Below are positions 25,280-34,330 of a stretch of DNA of 63,736 nt, piece by piece. This DNA comes from Paenibacillus kobensis NBRC 15729. Its GTDB lineage: Bacteria > Bacillota > Bacilli > Paenibacillales > Paenibacillaceae. The translations under genes were made by a program, and so were the position numbers. Under the pieces are notes generated by a model. It ran no database searches. It saw nothing but the letters and a program-made list of their open reading frames with translations, and had not been told where the DNA came from. Where the stretch lies: the NCBI RefSeq assembly GCF_004000825.1, contig NZ_BILZ01000033.1:1-63736 (forward strand), written 5' to 3'. The stretch's first letter is position 1; each line of letters opens with the position of its first letter.

Positions 25280-26734
25280 TTAGAACGGGAATTTGCGCTC
25301 TTCCTTCTGAACGGAAATCCATTTGGTCGTCGTAAATTCCTCGAAGCCGATCTCGCCGTGATAGCGGCCGATGCCGGACATTTTCTCGCCGCCGAACGGC
25401 GCGTTCATGTCCATGTTGATCGTCGTATCGTTCACGTGCGTCATGCCGCTCTCAATCGCGGATGCGAATGCCATCGCTTTGTCAAGATCGGTTGAGAACA
25501 CGGCGCTGGACAGGCCATATTCGGTATCGTTCGCAATCGCAAGAGCCTCTTCGTCGGAGTCGAATGGAATGATCGTTGCGATCGGTCCGAAAATTTCGGT
25601 GCCGGCCAGCTTCGACTTCGGATCGACATCGGCGAAGATGAACGGCGTCACGACGTTGCCGATGCGCTGCCCTTCGAGCACGAGGCGGGCGCCTTCCTGC
25701 TTCGCCGCTTCCGCAATGCCAAGCACCTTCTGAATCTGGCGCTCGTTAATGAGCGGTCCGATCACAACTTGCGGATTCGACGGGTCGCCGTAAGCGACCT
25801 GCTTCGAACGCTCCGCGAACCGCTCGACGAATGCGTCGTAATGCTTGCGGTGTACGAGGAACCGGTTCGTACAGATGCACACTTGGCCTGAATTCATATA
25901 TTTGCTGAATACGGCTGCGTTAACGGCTTGGTCCAGATCCGCGTCTTCCAGCACGACGAACGGGTTGTTGCCGCCAAGCTCCAGCGAGGTGCGCTTCAAG
26001 TTCTTGCCGCACAGCTCTGCGATATGGCGGCCGACGCCGGTCGAGCCGGTGAACGAGATAATGCGCGGCACCGGATGCTCGATCATGTAATCGCCAACTT
26101 CGGAGATGTCGTAACCGACGACGTTTACGACGCCTTTGGGCAGACCTGCCTGCTCGAAAATCTCTGCAACGATCGGTCCGCCGGACATGAACGTCTGCGT
26201 ATCCGGTTTAATAACGATCGCGTCGCCTGCGGCGATGGCCGGAGCGACGACGCGCATGGCCATGTACAGCGGGAAGTTGAAGGCGTTGATGACGCCGATG
26301 ACGCCGAGCGGGCAGCGGTACACATGGTTTTCTTTGCCCGGAATTTGACCTGGGAATACGTGTGGCGAGAACATTGCATCGACGTATTCAACCGCGGCCA
26401 TGATCGAGCCGGCAGCCGCCATAAACTCGGACACCGTCTTCACGTAGGATGCGCCGGTTTCTTGTATCATCAGGCTGACGATTTCATCTTTGCGGCCCAT
26501 GAGCAGCTGCGCAGCACGCTGCAGCACCTGCTTGCGATCTTCGGCGGAAGATCTCGCCCATTCTTTCTGTGCAATCTTCGCCGCTGTATAAGCTTCGTCG
26601 ATATCGGCTCGATTGGCCAGTTTGATGCAGCATAGCACTTCGCCATTGAACGGATTGACGTTATCGTATACTTGCACGCTGGAACCGTCGCGCCATACGC
26701 CGTTAATGTATTGCTTGTTGTATTTGTCAGACAC
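25280..26734 (-). CDS. NAD(P)-dependent aldehyde dehydrogenase
   Basis: A 484-residue ALDH superfamily enzyme that oxidises an aldehyde to the acid. The catalytic Glu is in SLELGGNNPFVV, the nucleophile in NSGQVCICTNR, and cofactor-binding FTGSTGVG is present. Similarity to the vanillin/benzaldehyde dehydrogenase group is suggested by the HVNDTTINMDMNAPFGG segment. It follows the alcohol dehydrogenase gene by 25 bases, so the pair can take an alcohol to the acid in two steps. It belongs to the operon divergent from a LysR gene. Confidence 0.93.
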   Translation of the reverse strand: MSDKYNKQYINGVWRDGSSVQVYDNVNPFNGEVLCCIKLANRADIDEAYTAAKIAQKEWARSSAEDRKQVLQRAAQLLMGRKDEIVSLMIQETGASYVKTVSEFMAAAGSIMAAVEYVDAMFSPHVFPGQIPGKENHVYRCPLGVIGVINAFNFPLYMAMRVVAPAIAAGDAIVIKPDTQTFMSGGPIVAEIFEQAGLPKGVVNVVGYDISEVGDYMIEHPVPRIISFTGSTGVGRHIAELCGKNLKRTSLELGGNNPFVVLEDADLDQAVNAAVFSKYMNSGQVCICTNRFLVHRKHYDAFVERFAERSKQVAYGDPSNPQVVIGPLINERQIQKVLGIAEAAKQEGARLVLEGQRIGNVVTPFIFADVDPKSKLAGTEIFGPIATIIPFDSDEEALAIANDTEYGLSSAVFSTDLDKAMAFASAIESGMTHVNDTTINMDMNAPFGGEKMSGIGRYHGEIGFEEFTTTKWISVQKEERKFPF

Positions 26735-26759
26735 GGGGGAAGGCCTCCAATCGGTTAGC

Positions 26760-27806
26760 TTAGAATTTCGTGACGACCGTCAAGCCGAAGCCAGCGAAGT
26801 TCGTCATGTCGTCGAATGCTGTGTTGATGTCGTCCAGCGCGATTTGCTTCGTCACGAGCGCGCCTGGCTTCAGCTTGCCGGTACCGACCATGTTCAGCAT
26901 GTTGCGGTATTCCGGAATCGGCATCGATACGGAGCCGAGCACGGAAATTTCGTTCATCATAATGAGGTTGACCGGTACTGGCGTCATGCCGCCGTTCGGG
27001 TTCGGGCTAATGCCGATTTGGACATGGCGTCCGCGTTTGTTCAAGCTCATGATCGAGCTGAGAACGGTATCTTGAATGCCGAGCGCATCGATGGAGATGT
27101 TAGCGCCGCCCTTCGTCAGCTCTTTGATCGCTTGCGGAGCGTTCTCGTTCTTGCTGTTCACGGTCGCGACTGCACCGAATTTCTTCGCAAAATCGAGCTT
27201 GTCATCCGCGATATCGACCGCAATAACGTTCGCGCCTGCAGCAGATGCGATCTGGATCGCGGACAGACCGACGCCGCCCGAACCATATACGGCAACCCAT
27301 TCGCCAGGACGAACGCCGCCGCGCGAGATAACGCCGTGGAATGCCGTCATGAAGCGGCAGCCCATCGCGCTTGCCGTCAGGAAGTCGATCTCGTCAGCCA
27401 GATGGAGCAGGTTCAGATCGGCATTCGGAATATGAACGTATTGCGCGAAGCCGCCTTCGAAGTTGAAGCCGACCATTTTCATGTTATCGCATACGTTGTG
27501 ATGGCCAGCCTGGCAGTGCGGGCACGTGCCGTCGCCTTGGCTGAAAGGCACGATAACACGGTCGCCTTTCTTGAAGTTGCGGATGTTCGAGCCGACTTCT
27601 TCGATGACGCCGCTCATCTCGTGGCCGAGAATGTGAGGCAGCGCCGGGATCGAGCTCTTCATATGGCCGGCCCAGCCGTGCCAGTCGCTGCGGCAGACGC
27701 CGGTCGCTTCGAGTTTAAGAATAATGCCATCAGGCGTAAGCGTCGGATCGGCGACTTCTCTTACGACCAACGGTTGGTTGAATTGTTCCAATACAGCTGC
27801 TTTCAT
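26760..27806 (-). CDS. Zinc-dependent alcohol dehydrogenase (MDR family)
   Basis: A 348-residue medium-chain dehydrogenase. Catalytic zinc ligands appear in GVCRSDWHGW and LGHEMSG; the nucleotide-binding loop is VYGSGGVGLSA. The structural-zinc loop reads DGTCPHCQAGHHNVC, so only three of the usual four cysteines are present, the first being replaced by Asp. This may still bind zinc. It is the first gene of the operon with aldehyde dehydrogenase, divergent from the LysR gene over 133 bases. Confidence 0.92.
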   Translation of the reverse strand: MKAAVLEQFNQPLVVREVADPTLTPDGIILKLEATGVCRSDWHGWAGHMKSSIPALPHILGHEMSGVIEEVGSNIRNFKKGDRVIVPFSQGDGTCPHCQAGHHNVCDNMKMVGFNFEGGFAQYVHIPNADLNLLHLADEIDFLTASAMGCRFMTAFHGVISRGGVRPGEWVAVYGSGGVGLSAIQIASAAGANVIAVDIADDKLDFAKKFGAVATVNSKNENAPQAIKELTKGGANISIDALGIQDTVLSSIMSLNKRGRHVQIGISPNPNGGMTPVPVNLIMMNEISVLGSVSMPIPEYRNMLNMVGTGKLKPGALVTKQIALDDINTAFDDMTNFAGFGLTVVTKF

Positions 27807-27867
27807 CGTAAAGGGTCATCTCCCTGTGAAAAGTTTGTGAACTCGCTTTCAATTATAGGGACGCCCA

Positions 27868-27891
27868 TTATTGATGTATAATACATAATAA
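27868..27891. promoter_or_regulatory. 24-bp palindrome in the LysR/alcohol dehydrogenase intergenic region
   Basis: The core ATGTATAATACAT is flanked by TTATT and AATAA, giving nearly perfect dyad symmetry. It contains the T-n11-A arrangement bound by LysR-type regulators and sits between the divergent genes. Confidence 0.6.
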
Positions 27892-27939
27892 ACTATGAAA
27901 CGATAGCTACCAGTCTATATAAAAGGGGAATCGGCCGTT

Positions 27940-28851
27940 ATGGAGCTTCTGCAGTTGAAATATTTCCAGACCGTCGCAAGGCTGGAGCATATTACTAAGG
28001 CAGCCGAGGAGCTTCAGATCGCGCAGCCGTCTCTCAGCAAGACGATATCGCGGCTGGAGTCGCATATCGGTGCCCCGCTGTTTGACCGGCAGGGCCGCAA
28101 CATTCGGCTCAATCCGTTCGGCAAAGTATTTTTGGAGCGGGTGGACCGCATGTTCCTAGAGCTTGCGGAAGGCATGCAGGAAGTGAGGGATATGGCCGGG
28201 CTGAACCGGGGCAGCATTACGCTGTCCGCTTCGATCGTCAGCACGCTGCCGGATTTGATTGGAGAGTTTCTGACCTTGTATCCGAATGTCCATTTCCGCC
28301 AAGTGATGGAGCCGGCGGCTGTCATCAAGCGCATGCTGGAGGACGGAGAGATCGATTTGTGCATTCAGGCTGCGCCATTCGAAGGACCGGATATGGAGTG
28401 GCTTCCTCTTCGGACGGAGCCGATCTATGTCATTGTGCACGATAAACATCCGCTGGCCGGAAGGGACGCGGTCACGCTGGAGGAAATCAAGGACGAACCG
28501 TTCCTCGGGCTGCAACAGGGCTACTGGTTCCGCACGTTGTCGGACGGTCTGTGCCAGCAGGCCGGGTTTACGCCCAATACGATGATCGAGGTGAACGAGT
28601 CGGATGCGCTCGTGCTGCTGCTCCGCCGCAACTTAGGCATCATGTTCTGCCCGGAGACGGCTTGGCAGAAGAGAGCGTATCTCATGCCGAATCGGCTGCG
28701 GGTTACGGATCACCCCGGATTCAAGGTTTCGACGGGCTTGGTCTGGTCCAAGAAGCATTACTTATCGATCGCCGCGCAGCGGTTCCGACAGTTTATTATT
28801 GAGTTCTATAAGAGAGATAGGGCTGAGACAGCCACGGTGATGGAATATTGA
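27940..28851 (+). CDS. LysR family transcriptional regulator
   Basis: A 303-residue LysR-type regulator. The N-terminal winged helix is typical (ELLQLKYFQTVARLEHITKAAEELQIAQPSLSKTISRLE), followed by the periplasmic-binding-like effector domain. AAAGGGGAA precedes the ATG. Divergent orientation to the alcohol/aldehyde dehydrogenase operon and the palindrome in between make it the likely activator of that operon. The inducer could be the alcohol or aldehyde substrate. Confidence 0.93.
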   Translation: MELLQLKYFQTVARLEHITKAAEELQIAQPSLSKTISRLESHIGAPLFDRQGRNIRLNPFGKVFLERVDRMFLELAEGMQEVRDMAGLNRGSITLSASIVSTLPDLIGEFLTLYPNVHFRQVMEPAAVIKRMLEDGEIDLCIQAAPFEGPDMEWLPLRTEPIYVIVHDKHPLAGRDAVTLEEIKDEPFLGLQQGYWFRTLSDGLCQQAGFTPNTMIEVNESDALVLLLRRNLGIMFCPETAWQKRAYLMPNRLRVTDHPGFKVSTGLVWSKKHYLSIAAQRFRQFIIEFYKRDRAETATVMEY

Positions 28852-28998
28852 AGGGAGTTCATCGAGCTTGAGACGGGAGCGATTACGTGAAGACGATCGG
28901 TCTGGAGACGCCGATGAAGCGGTCTGGACAACTGCTCGGGCTTGCGCTGACGTATCTATTTGGCTCCCGACAATTCCTTGTTCCTAATAGGTTAGGTA

Positions 28999-29092
28999 CT
29001 GCATGTAAATGGCGGCGTCATGATGGAAACCATACAATAAATAAGCCGGTTGATCCATACAGCAGGGCTGATTGGGTCTTACCGGCTTATTT
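28999..29092. repeat. Left copy of island-flanking direct repeat, with hairpin
   Basis: A 32-bp segment starting CTGCATGTAAATGGCGG, then AATAAGCCGGT ... ACCGGCTTATT, which can form a long-loop terminator hairpin. The same arrangement recurs at 33371-33475 with four mismatches in the 32-bp part. The gap 28852-29212 holds no convincing gene. Confidence 0.65.
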
Positions 29093-29212
29093 CTATTTGT
29101 CTTTCAATTTCTACATCTGGCCTTCTGGCATATCGTTTTTGAAGTTTGATAAATGTAAAATATGAATTGATACTGTACTTTTAGCGTTAACTGTAATTTA
29201 TGTGAGTATTAT

Positions 29213-30238
29213 TCATTGGATTACAAGCACTGATTTTTGTGAACTGAATACAAATGGCGAATCATCAAGTGGAACGGTTATACAGTACAAGGGATAGGAG
29301 CCCTTTGACAGTTGACTGCTTAAATTAAATTTTTGGGCATACAATTCTTTGTCTTTTAACTCGTAATATGCAGTCATTTTACCGTCTATAGCTATTGGCT
29401 CATTGTTTAAGAATATAGTCGAAGCATATTTTCCTTTACCGCCTGCACTATAAAAAAATAATGGGTGACCATCTGTGAAGTTAACGTTGTTTTGTTGCGA
29501 TAAGTTGGTTTGTTGGATATCTTCTGCATCAATTAAAGCTCTAACCCCTTGACCTCTAATCTTGCCGGAGAATCGATCAGGAAGACTTATAATATTTGAC
29601 GAGCCTGATTGCAATTCACTTGCGCGCAATTGCTGGTCGGCGGTACGGTCGGGATTGATATGAAAGAATATAGAGTTGGTATAAAAATCAATATATTCTT
29701 TCTTAATTCCGGGAAGCTCATTAAAGTAGAATATCATTACGATATCCAGTCTTTTGTATCGCGATAATCCATTCGCATCCAAAGTAATTGGTATATTTTT
29801 ATTAGACAACTTCTTTAATTCCGTATGATATATGTATTGATTCTTCTGACCATCAACTTTAAATTTCTGAAATTCTCCATCTAGTGCAACTAATAGACCC
29901 ACATGATCATCTTGTGAAGAAACATTAATTATAGAGGCAAATAGGTGAAGCGGGTTGTCTTTTTCAATATTAATATAATCTCTATTAATAAAGTCTCCTT
30001 TGGAGTCGTAAATCTGTAAGCCATAACTCACGCTGCTAGTATTTGAAGGTAATTTGATATCGGAAGGTGTTTTTATTTTTTTGCTGTAATCGCTATCGTT
30101 GGATAAGTGTATGACTTTGTGATCTTTTTTTTCATCTACAGGTTTCGGGGCAAAGAACTCGTTATACAGCACATAGATAAGAACGATAAATAAGATCACA
30201 ATTGAATAACTAATAACCTTTCTCAGATAAAGTGGCAT
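29213..30238 (-). CDS. Membrane-anchored extracellular protein, unknown
   Basis: A 341-residue protein with one N-terminal membrane anchor (residues about 8-26) and a long extracytoplasmic part of beta-rich, Asn/Lys/Ser-rich character. No family was recognised. It is clearly AT-richer than genes outside the island. It lies 80 bases after a small secreted-protein gene in the same direction and probably shares its promoter, so a role in export, immunity or display of that small protein is possible but unproven. Confidence 0.75.
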   Translation of the reverse strand: MPLYLRKVISYSIVILFIVLIYVLYNEFFAPKPVDEKKDHKVIHLSNDSDYSKKIKTPSDIKLPSNTSSVSYGLQIYDSKGDFINRDYINIEKDNPLHLFASIINVSSQDDHVGLLVALDGEFQKFKVDGQKNQYIYHTELKKLSNKNIPITLDANGLSRYKRLDIVMIFYFNELPGIKKEYIDFYTNSIFFHINPDRTADQQLRASELQSGSSNIISLPDRFSGKIRGQGVRALIDAEDIQQTNLSQQNNVNFTDGHPLFFYSAGGKGKYASTIFLNNEPIAIDGKMTAYYELKDKELYAQKFNLSSQLSKGSYPLYCITVPLDDSPFVFSSQKSVLVIQ

Positions 30239-30319
30239 GGGATAATTCGCTCCTTAAAGAGGGAGCAGGCTCAAGTTGTATGTTGAAGCTTCGGTAAACT
30301 ACCGACTTATGCTCAAAGT

Positions 30320-30715
30320 TTAGAAGCTTGCGTCAGTTCCACCGAACCAAGAGCCATAGACCGAACTCGTAAACCCGTGGCCGCCATTGGCGGAGCTACC
30401 ATAAGCGTTAGGCGCAGTCAAGGTACCTGATATGTCTTTTGACATATTAAGGTATTTGTATTCGCTTATCGTATCTGAGCCACCGACTGCTAACGTATAG
30501 TGGAGAACGGTGTTCAGTGTAATGTATCCAGATACATCGGAGTGCGTAGATGCTGTGACCTTATCTTTGTCGCCATTCGTTGTCGTTATATTACCGCTGA
30601 CCCAGTATTGACTCTGACCGCTAGTGGTCCATCCACCATTGGTTGGCAACGCGAATGCAGGTGCAGCAAAAAGAGTTAAAATTAAGCCAGCCGAAATCAA
30701 AGATTTAATTTTCAT
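30320..30715 (-). CDS. Small secreted protein (bacteriocin-like in layout)
   Basis: A 131-residue protein with a clear signal peptide (KIKSLISAGLILTLFAAPAFA, cleavage after AFA), leaving about 110 residues rich in Gly, Ser, Thr and Asn: PTNGGWTTSGQSQYWVSG start and GGHGFTSSVYGSWFGG end, with no cysteine. The size, export signal, Gly/Ser/aromatic composition and membrane-protein partner recall lactococcin-972-type bacteriocin operons, but I see no decisive motif. AGGG precedes the ATG at 30715. Confidence 0.7.
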   Translation of the reverse strand: MKIKSLISAGLILTLFAAPAFALPTNGGWTTSGQSQYWVSGNITTTNGDKDKVTASTHSDVSGYITLNTVLHYTLAVGGSDTISEYKYLNMSKDISGTLTAPNAYGSSANGGHGFTSSVYGSWFGGTDASF

Positions 30716-30762
30716 TATTTCCCTCATCTCTATATTATTTACAATTGAGCCTGCCATAACGT

Positions 30763-30792
30763 ATTATATACAAAAGAAGATTAAATTGTAAA
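30763..30792 (-). promoter_or_regulatory. Promoter of the small secreted protein operon
   Basis: On the minus strand TTTACA (30792-30787), an 18-bp spacer and TATAAT (30768-30763) form a strong sigma-A promoter. Confidence 0.65.
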
Positions 30793-30824
30793 GAAATTAC
30801 TATAAAAGTTAAGGGGTGGTAAAA

Positions 30825-32078
30825 TTGAAGTTGAAGTTGGTGATGCTTGCTCTGATAGTTTGCCTCATACTGATTAGCTGCAGCAGTAGAGACGGAGGGG
30901 ACGACTTTGAGAAAGATAAGAGTTATAAGTTAAAAGTTATGGCTGCTGATGAGCAATCATTTATGACGAACTACGGAAATTATGTGAAAGCGAGGTTTCC
31001 TAATGTAGAATTTCAGGTTATTCCTATCAATCAGATTTTTGGGGATGAGGATTTGCAAGAGAGCCTCTTGCAGCTTGTTGCCGCGGAGCAGCCTGATGTG
31101 TTTGTAGGTATGCCGTTTTTTATGATTCGAATGCTGCAGGATAGCAATGGGCTTGTCTCTCTTAGCAATGTGATTGGGAAAGATACGCTTTCCGAGATAC
31201 ATCCAGGCGTCAAGCAGCTAATGGAGCATTTGGGAGAGGGGGAGATATATAGTATTCCAACATCCTTCATCTCACAGGTGTTGTTTTACAATAAAAGGGT
31301 GTTTGCCGAGCAGGGGATCACATTGCCTATTGAATCGACAAACTGGCAGGAGTTCTTACAACTAATTCGTCGGTTTGTCAATACTGATTCCTTAGGGCTT
31401 TATTTGAGTTATTCGGATCCAAGCGCACTATTAACTCAGATTGGGCAGTCTGAAGGTCTTGCGTATATAAGTCCACAAAGCCATAAGGTTACGCTTAATA
31501 CGGACAGTTGGGCGAACATTGCGGGCATGGTTAAAGAATTATATAGAGAGGGAGTCATCAATGACTGGGACTCCGCTGATTCCTCAGATTTATTCTTACA
31601 AGGGAAAGCCGCGATAATGGTTGGCGATAGTTCATATTATACACAATTGGAAGCGGCTAACTTACCATTCGAATGGGGAGTGCTTCCTCTTCCAGGCGCG
31701 GATCAGACTAAAATTGAAATTCAACCGGAAGGTTTGGTCGCCATCAATTCCAAGAGTCAGCACGAAGCAGAAGCGGTGAGATTTATTCGGTTTTTGTTAA
31801 GTGATCAGATGGCGGATATTATTAACCATACAACCAACTTACTGCCTTCGGCGTTGTCTTTTTCTTACAATACGGATGCCAATCATCCGCTGCACTTCTT
31901 GTATACCCGAGATGCAGATACATTTATAACAGAGAATGAAGAACGTATTTTCTCTATGTCGGGGGACTTTCAGAAATACATGGCAGAAACGATGAAGAGG
32001 ATGGTGCTGGATGAGGTCGGATTGAGAGAGGGGCTGCAATTAATTGAGGAGTTCGGCAATAATCAGACTAATAAATAA
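30825..32078 (+). CDS. Extracellular solute-binding lipoprotein (family 1 type)
   Basis: A substrate-binding lipoprotein of about 417 residues. The N-terminus ends in the lipobox LILISC, followed by a family-1 solute-binding fold: EQPDVFVGMPFFM, FYNKRVFAEQGITLP, LFLQGKAAIMVGDSSY, FEWGVLPLPG. The TTG at 30825 is preceded by AAGGGGTGG. No permease or ATPase genes follow; instead a second, paralogous binding protein overlaps its end. It lies in the AT-rich island. Confidence 0.85.
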   Translation: MKLKLVMLALIVCLILISCSSRDGGDDFEKDKSYKLKVMAADEQSFMTNYGNYVKARFPNVEFQVIPINQIFGDEDLQESLLQLVAAEQPDVFVGMPFFMIRMLQDSNGLVSLSNVIGKDTLSEIHPGVKQLMEHLGEGEIYSIPTSFISQVLFYNKRVFAEQGITLPIESTNWQEFLQLIRRFVNTDSLGLYLSYSDPSALLTQIGQSEGLAYISPQSHKVTLNTDSWANIAGMVKELYREGVINDWDSADSSDLFLQGKAAIMVGDSSYYTQLEAANLPFEWGVLPLPGADQTKIEIQPEGLVAINSKSQHEAEAVRFIRFLLSDQMADIINHTTNLLPSALSFSYNTDANHPLHFLYTRDADTFITENEERIFSMSGDFQKYMAETMKRMVLDEVGLREGLQLIEEFGNNQTNK

Positions 32079-33357
32079 AAGGATATTGGGAGTCATTCTG
32101 ATTTTATTCGTATCGGGTATATGGCTGTCAGGATGCAGCTTTGCACGGAAAGACCCAAAAATCGAGGATGATACAATCAGCCTTTCTGTATTATACGATG
32201 ATTCGCGGAGCTTTTATCAGGATTATGGAAATTATATCAACATGCAGTATCCCAATATTAAGTTCAAAGTTATCTCTTCCGATCCAATATACAACAGCGA
32301 CCGACCCGTAAAAGAATCGTTAACGGATTTAGTCGAGAAAGAGCAGCCGGACCTATTGTTTCTAACGCAATATCAACAACAGATCTTGCAAGAAACTAAC
32401 GCTCTTATGCCGCTCAAGGCTCTTCTTGACTCTTCTGTCCTTGAGAATATGCCGCAGGGTGTCCGGGACTTATTAGGCTATTATGGGGATGGGGATTTTA
32501 ACAGCGTTGCGGAAGTATTTAGTTCAGAGGCGTTGTTTTACAATAAAAAGCTATTTGAGCAATTTAGTATCCCGGTACCTGACGGTTCTATGAGTTGGGC
32601 GGATTTTTCTAATACTGCGCGGCGTTTTACCAATACGGATGTGTTGGGATTATATACGGCAAGCATGGACCCTTCTGTGTTGTTTGTCAAAATGGGGTTA
32701 TCCGATGGACTATCCTATTTAAATAAAGACAAGACTCACCTTACAATGAATACCGACGGTTGGACTAAGCTAGCCGAGACGGTTAAATCTATGTATATGG
32801 ATGGAGTCGTTAATAAGGCTGCTTCAGCCTCTGACAACGATTTTATTAGCGGATCGGCAGCGATGACAATTGCTCAAGTGGGTCTGTATGAACAGTTGGT
32901 AAGTATGAAGGTTCCATTCGAATGGGGGGTGGTGCCGTTGCCGGCGAGTGACCACTCGAAAATACCGATCGACTTGGCCAAGTTAATTGCGGTTAACAAG
33001 AATAGCGTTAACGGAGAAGCAGCAGCCAGCATCATTGAATTTATAATGAGTGATCCTGCGATCGCAGCGAATAGCAGAGCATCAACCTCACTTCTCCCAA
33101 CAGCCGTAGCAACATCAACTGACTACAGAGAGTCTTCGAACCCGCTAAATTTCATGTATACGCTTAGTGCGAATATAAATATTAATGAGCAGCATGATCG
33201 TCTGCAAAGTATGCCGGAAGATTTTATTCAAAGTTTCTTCCCCGAACTAACCAGCAGAATGGGGGATATCATAAGGGGGGAGATTGACTCTCGAAGCGGA
33301 TTGATGGAGGTTGAGAGTTACGGCAATACACTTCTACAAGCGCTAAAGGCGAAATAA
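32044..33357 (+). CDS. Extracellular solute-binding lipoprotein, paralogue of the preceding gene
   Basis: A 437-residue substrate-binding lipoprotein. Lipobox WLSGC follows a basic N-terminus. It aligns along its whole length with the upstream protein: shared blocks are EALFYNKKLFEQ, RRFTNTDVLGLY, DPSVLF, LTMNTDGWTKLAE and FEWGVVPLP, so the pair arose by tandem duplication. The TTG start lies inside the 3' end of the first gene, 10 bases after GAGAGGGG, giving a 35-base overlap. With no permease in reach, the two may serve a transporter elsewhere or a sensing role. Confidence 0.83.
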   Translation: MRSSAIIRLINKRILGVILILFVSGIWLSGCSFARKDPKIEDDTISLSVLYDDSRSFYQDYGNYINMQYPNIKFKVISSDPIYNSDRPVKESLTDLVEKEQPDLLFLTQYQQQILQETNALMPLKALLDSSVLENMPQGVRDLLGYYGDGDFNSVAEVFSSEALFYNKKLFEQFSIPVPDGSMSWADFSNTARRFTNTDVLGLYTASMDPSVLFVKMGLSDGLSYLNKDKTHLTMNTDGWTKLAETVKSMYMDGVVNKAASASDNDFISGSAAMTIAQVGLYEQLVSMKVPFEWGVVPLPASDHSKIPIDLAKLIAVNKNSVNGEAAASIIEFIMSDPAIAANSRASTSLLPTAVATSTDYRESSNPLNFMYTLSANININEQHDRLQSMPEDFIQSFFPELTSRMGDIIRGEIDSRSGLMEVESYGNTLLQALKAK

Positions 33358-33370
33358 TACCTGTTCAATG

Positions 33371-33475
33371 CTGCATGTGAATGGCGGCTTCAGAATGGAA
33401 ACTTAAATCTCGGTTGCGGCAAAATAAGCCGGTGCGATAAAGCAGTGATTGCTGCCTGAATCGTACCGGCTTATT
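33371..33475. repeat. Right copy of island-flanking direct repeat, with hairpin
   Basis: CTGCATGTGAATGGCGG and the following bases match the left copy at 28999. The hairpin arms AATAAGCCGGT and ACCGGCTTATT (33424-33474) are identical to the left copy, while the loop sequence differs. The hairpin may serve as terminator for the lipoprotein genes. Confidence 0.65.
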
Positions 33476-33807
33476 CGATAGGGAGGCGAATTGCATACAG
33501 TTGGCGGCCATTGCTTGCTGCTTCGGACCCGGATGAGCTCCGACACGATGCTGACGCTGATTTCGTCCGGGCCTTCAGCACCAATACCGAGCCCGACAGG
33601 AGAATGGATTCGGGCGGGGACCGGATCGGGCTGAAGAAGCCGGAACCGGTGCGTCATGACGAACACGTTCGCGCCCGAAGGAAATGCGTTGGTGTACAGG
33701 CAGGATGCGTGATGCACCATCTCCAGGCGGTCCGCGGCTTTTCCGACAGTATCCAATCGCTGCCCACTTCCTTTCGGACAGAATGGCATGTATCGCATAC
33801 GCGGCAT
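33403..33807 (-). pseudogene. Remnant of an XdhC/CoxI family gene
   Basis: The minus strand encodes GANVFVMTHRF followed after a few residues by ARIHSPVGLGIGAEGPDEISVSI, which are the two hallmark blocks of the C-terminal half of XdhC-type molybdenum-cofactor insertion proteins. In intact proteins they are separated by some 40-60 residues including a GSRRK motif, which is missing. There is no intact N-terminus and no ribosome site. The 3' end runs into the island-flanking repeat. A deletion-damaged fragment fits best. Confidence 0.6.
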
Positions 33808-33994
33808 AAAACGTCTGGGCTCTGGCGGACCGCTTTATACAGAAGGTATATATTCTAAACCATCGCATCGGGAACGCACTTGTCCAATGAGTGCCGCACG
33901 TTTGGATTTATCAGACCGGATGATTTAGAATACGTGAAGGATAGGGATGGCAATCGACTTGCAAGTCCATGTAACAGAACAGGAGCGGATGGGT

Positions 33995-34210
33995 ATGGCA
34001 GGCAACGGGAAATTAAGAAGCGACGTCAAGCCGGGTCTTGAGGTCGACATCATACTGAAGCAGGATCAGCGGACGGGCAAAACGACGCGGGGCATCGTGA
34101 AGGATTTGCTGACGAATTCGCCGCAGCATCCGCATGGCATTAAAGTGCGGCTGCAGGACGGTCAGGTCGGCCGGGTAAGCCGGATTATCGGCACGGGCGA
34201 AGACGACTGA
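33995..34210 (+). CDS. YwbE family protein
   Basis: A 71-residue protein that matches the small YwbE family end to end: VKPGLEVDIILKQDQRTGK, then TRGIVKDLLTNSPQHPHGIKVRLQDGQVGRV. The fold is an SH3-like or KOW-like small barrel; function unknown. I start at the ATG at 33995, nine bases after AGGAG; the longer frame adds an N-terminal stretch absent from the family. Confidence 0.88.
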   Translation: MAGNGKLRSDVKPGLEVDIILKQDQRTGKTTRGIVKDLLTNSPQHPHGIKVRLQDGQVGRVSRIIGTGEDD

Positions 34211-34330
34211 ACTGCTGGCCGCGCTTAACGGTATGGCACCGCATTTGGAAAATAAAAACAGACGAATCGGGCCGACTTGACCTATAATGAGGTCGGGAAT
34301 CGTATATCGATAAAGAGGGCGGGGCAGGCG

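Noticed and set aside
26613-27881. 422-codon frame opposite the dehydrogenase operon
   Set aside because: Antisense to two well-supported enzymes; no ribosome site or motif.
28887-29165. 92-codon frame after the LysR gene
   Set aside because: No ribosome site; it crosses the flanking repeat and a hairpin.
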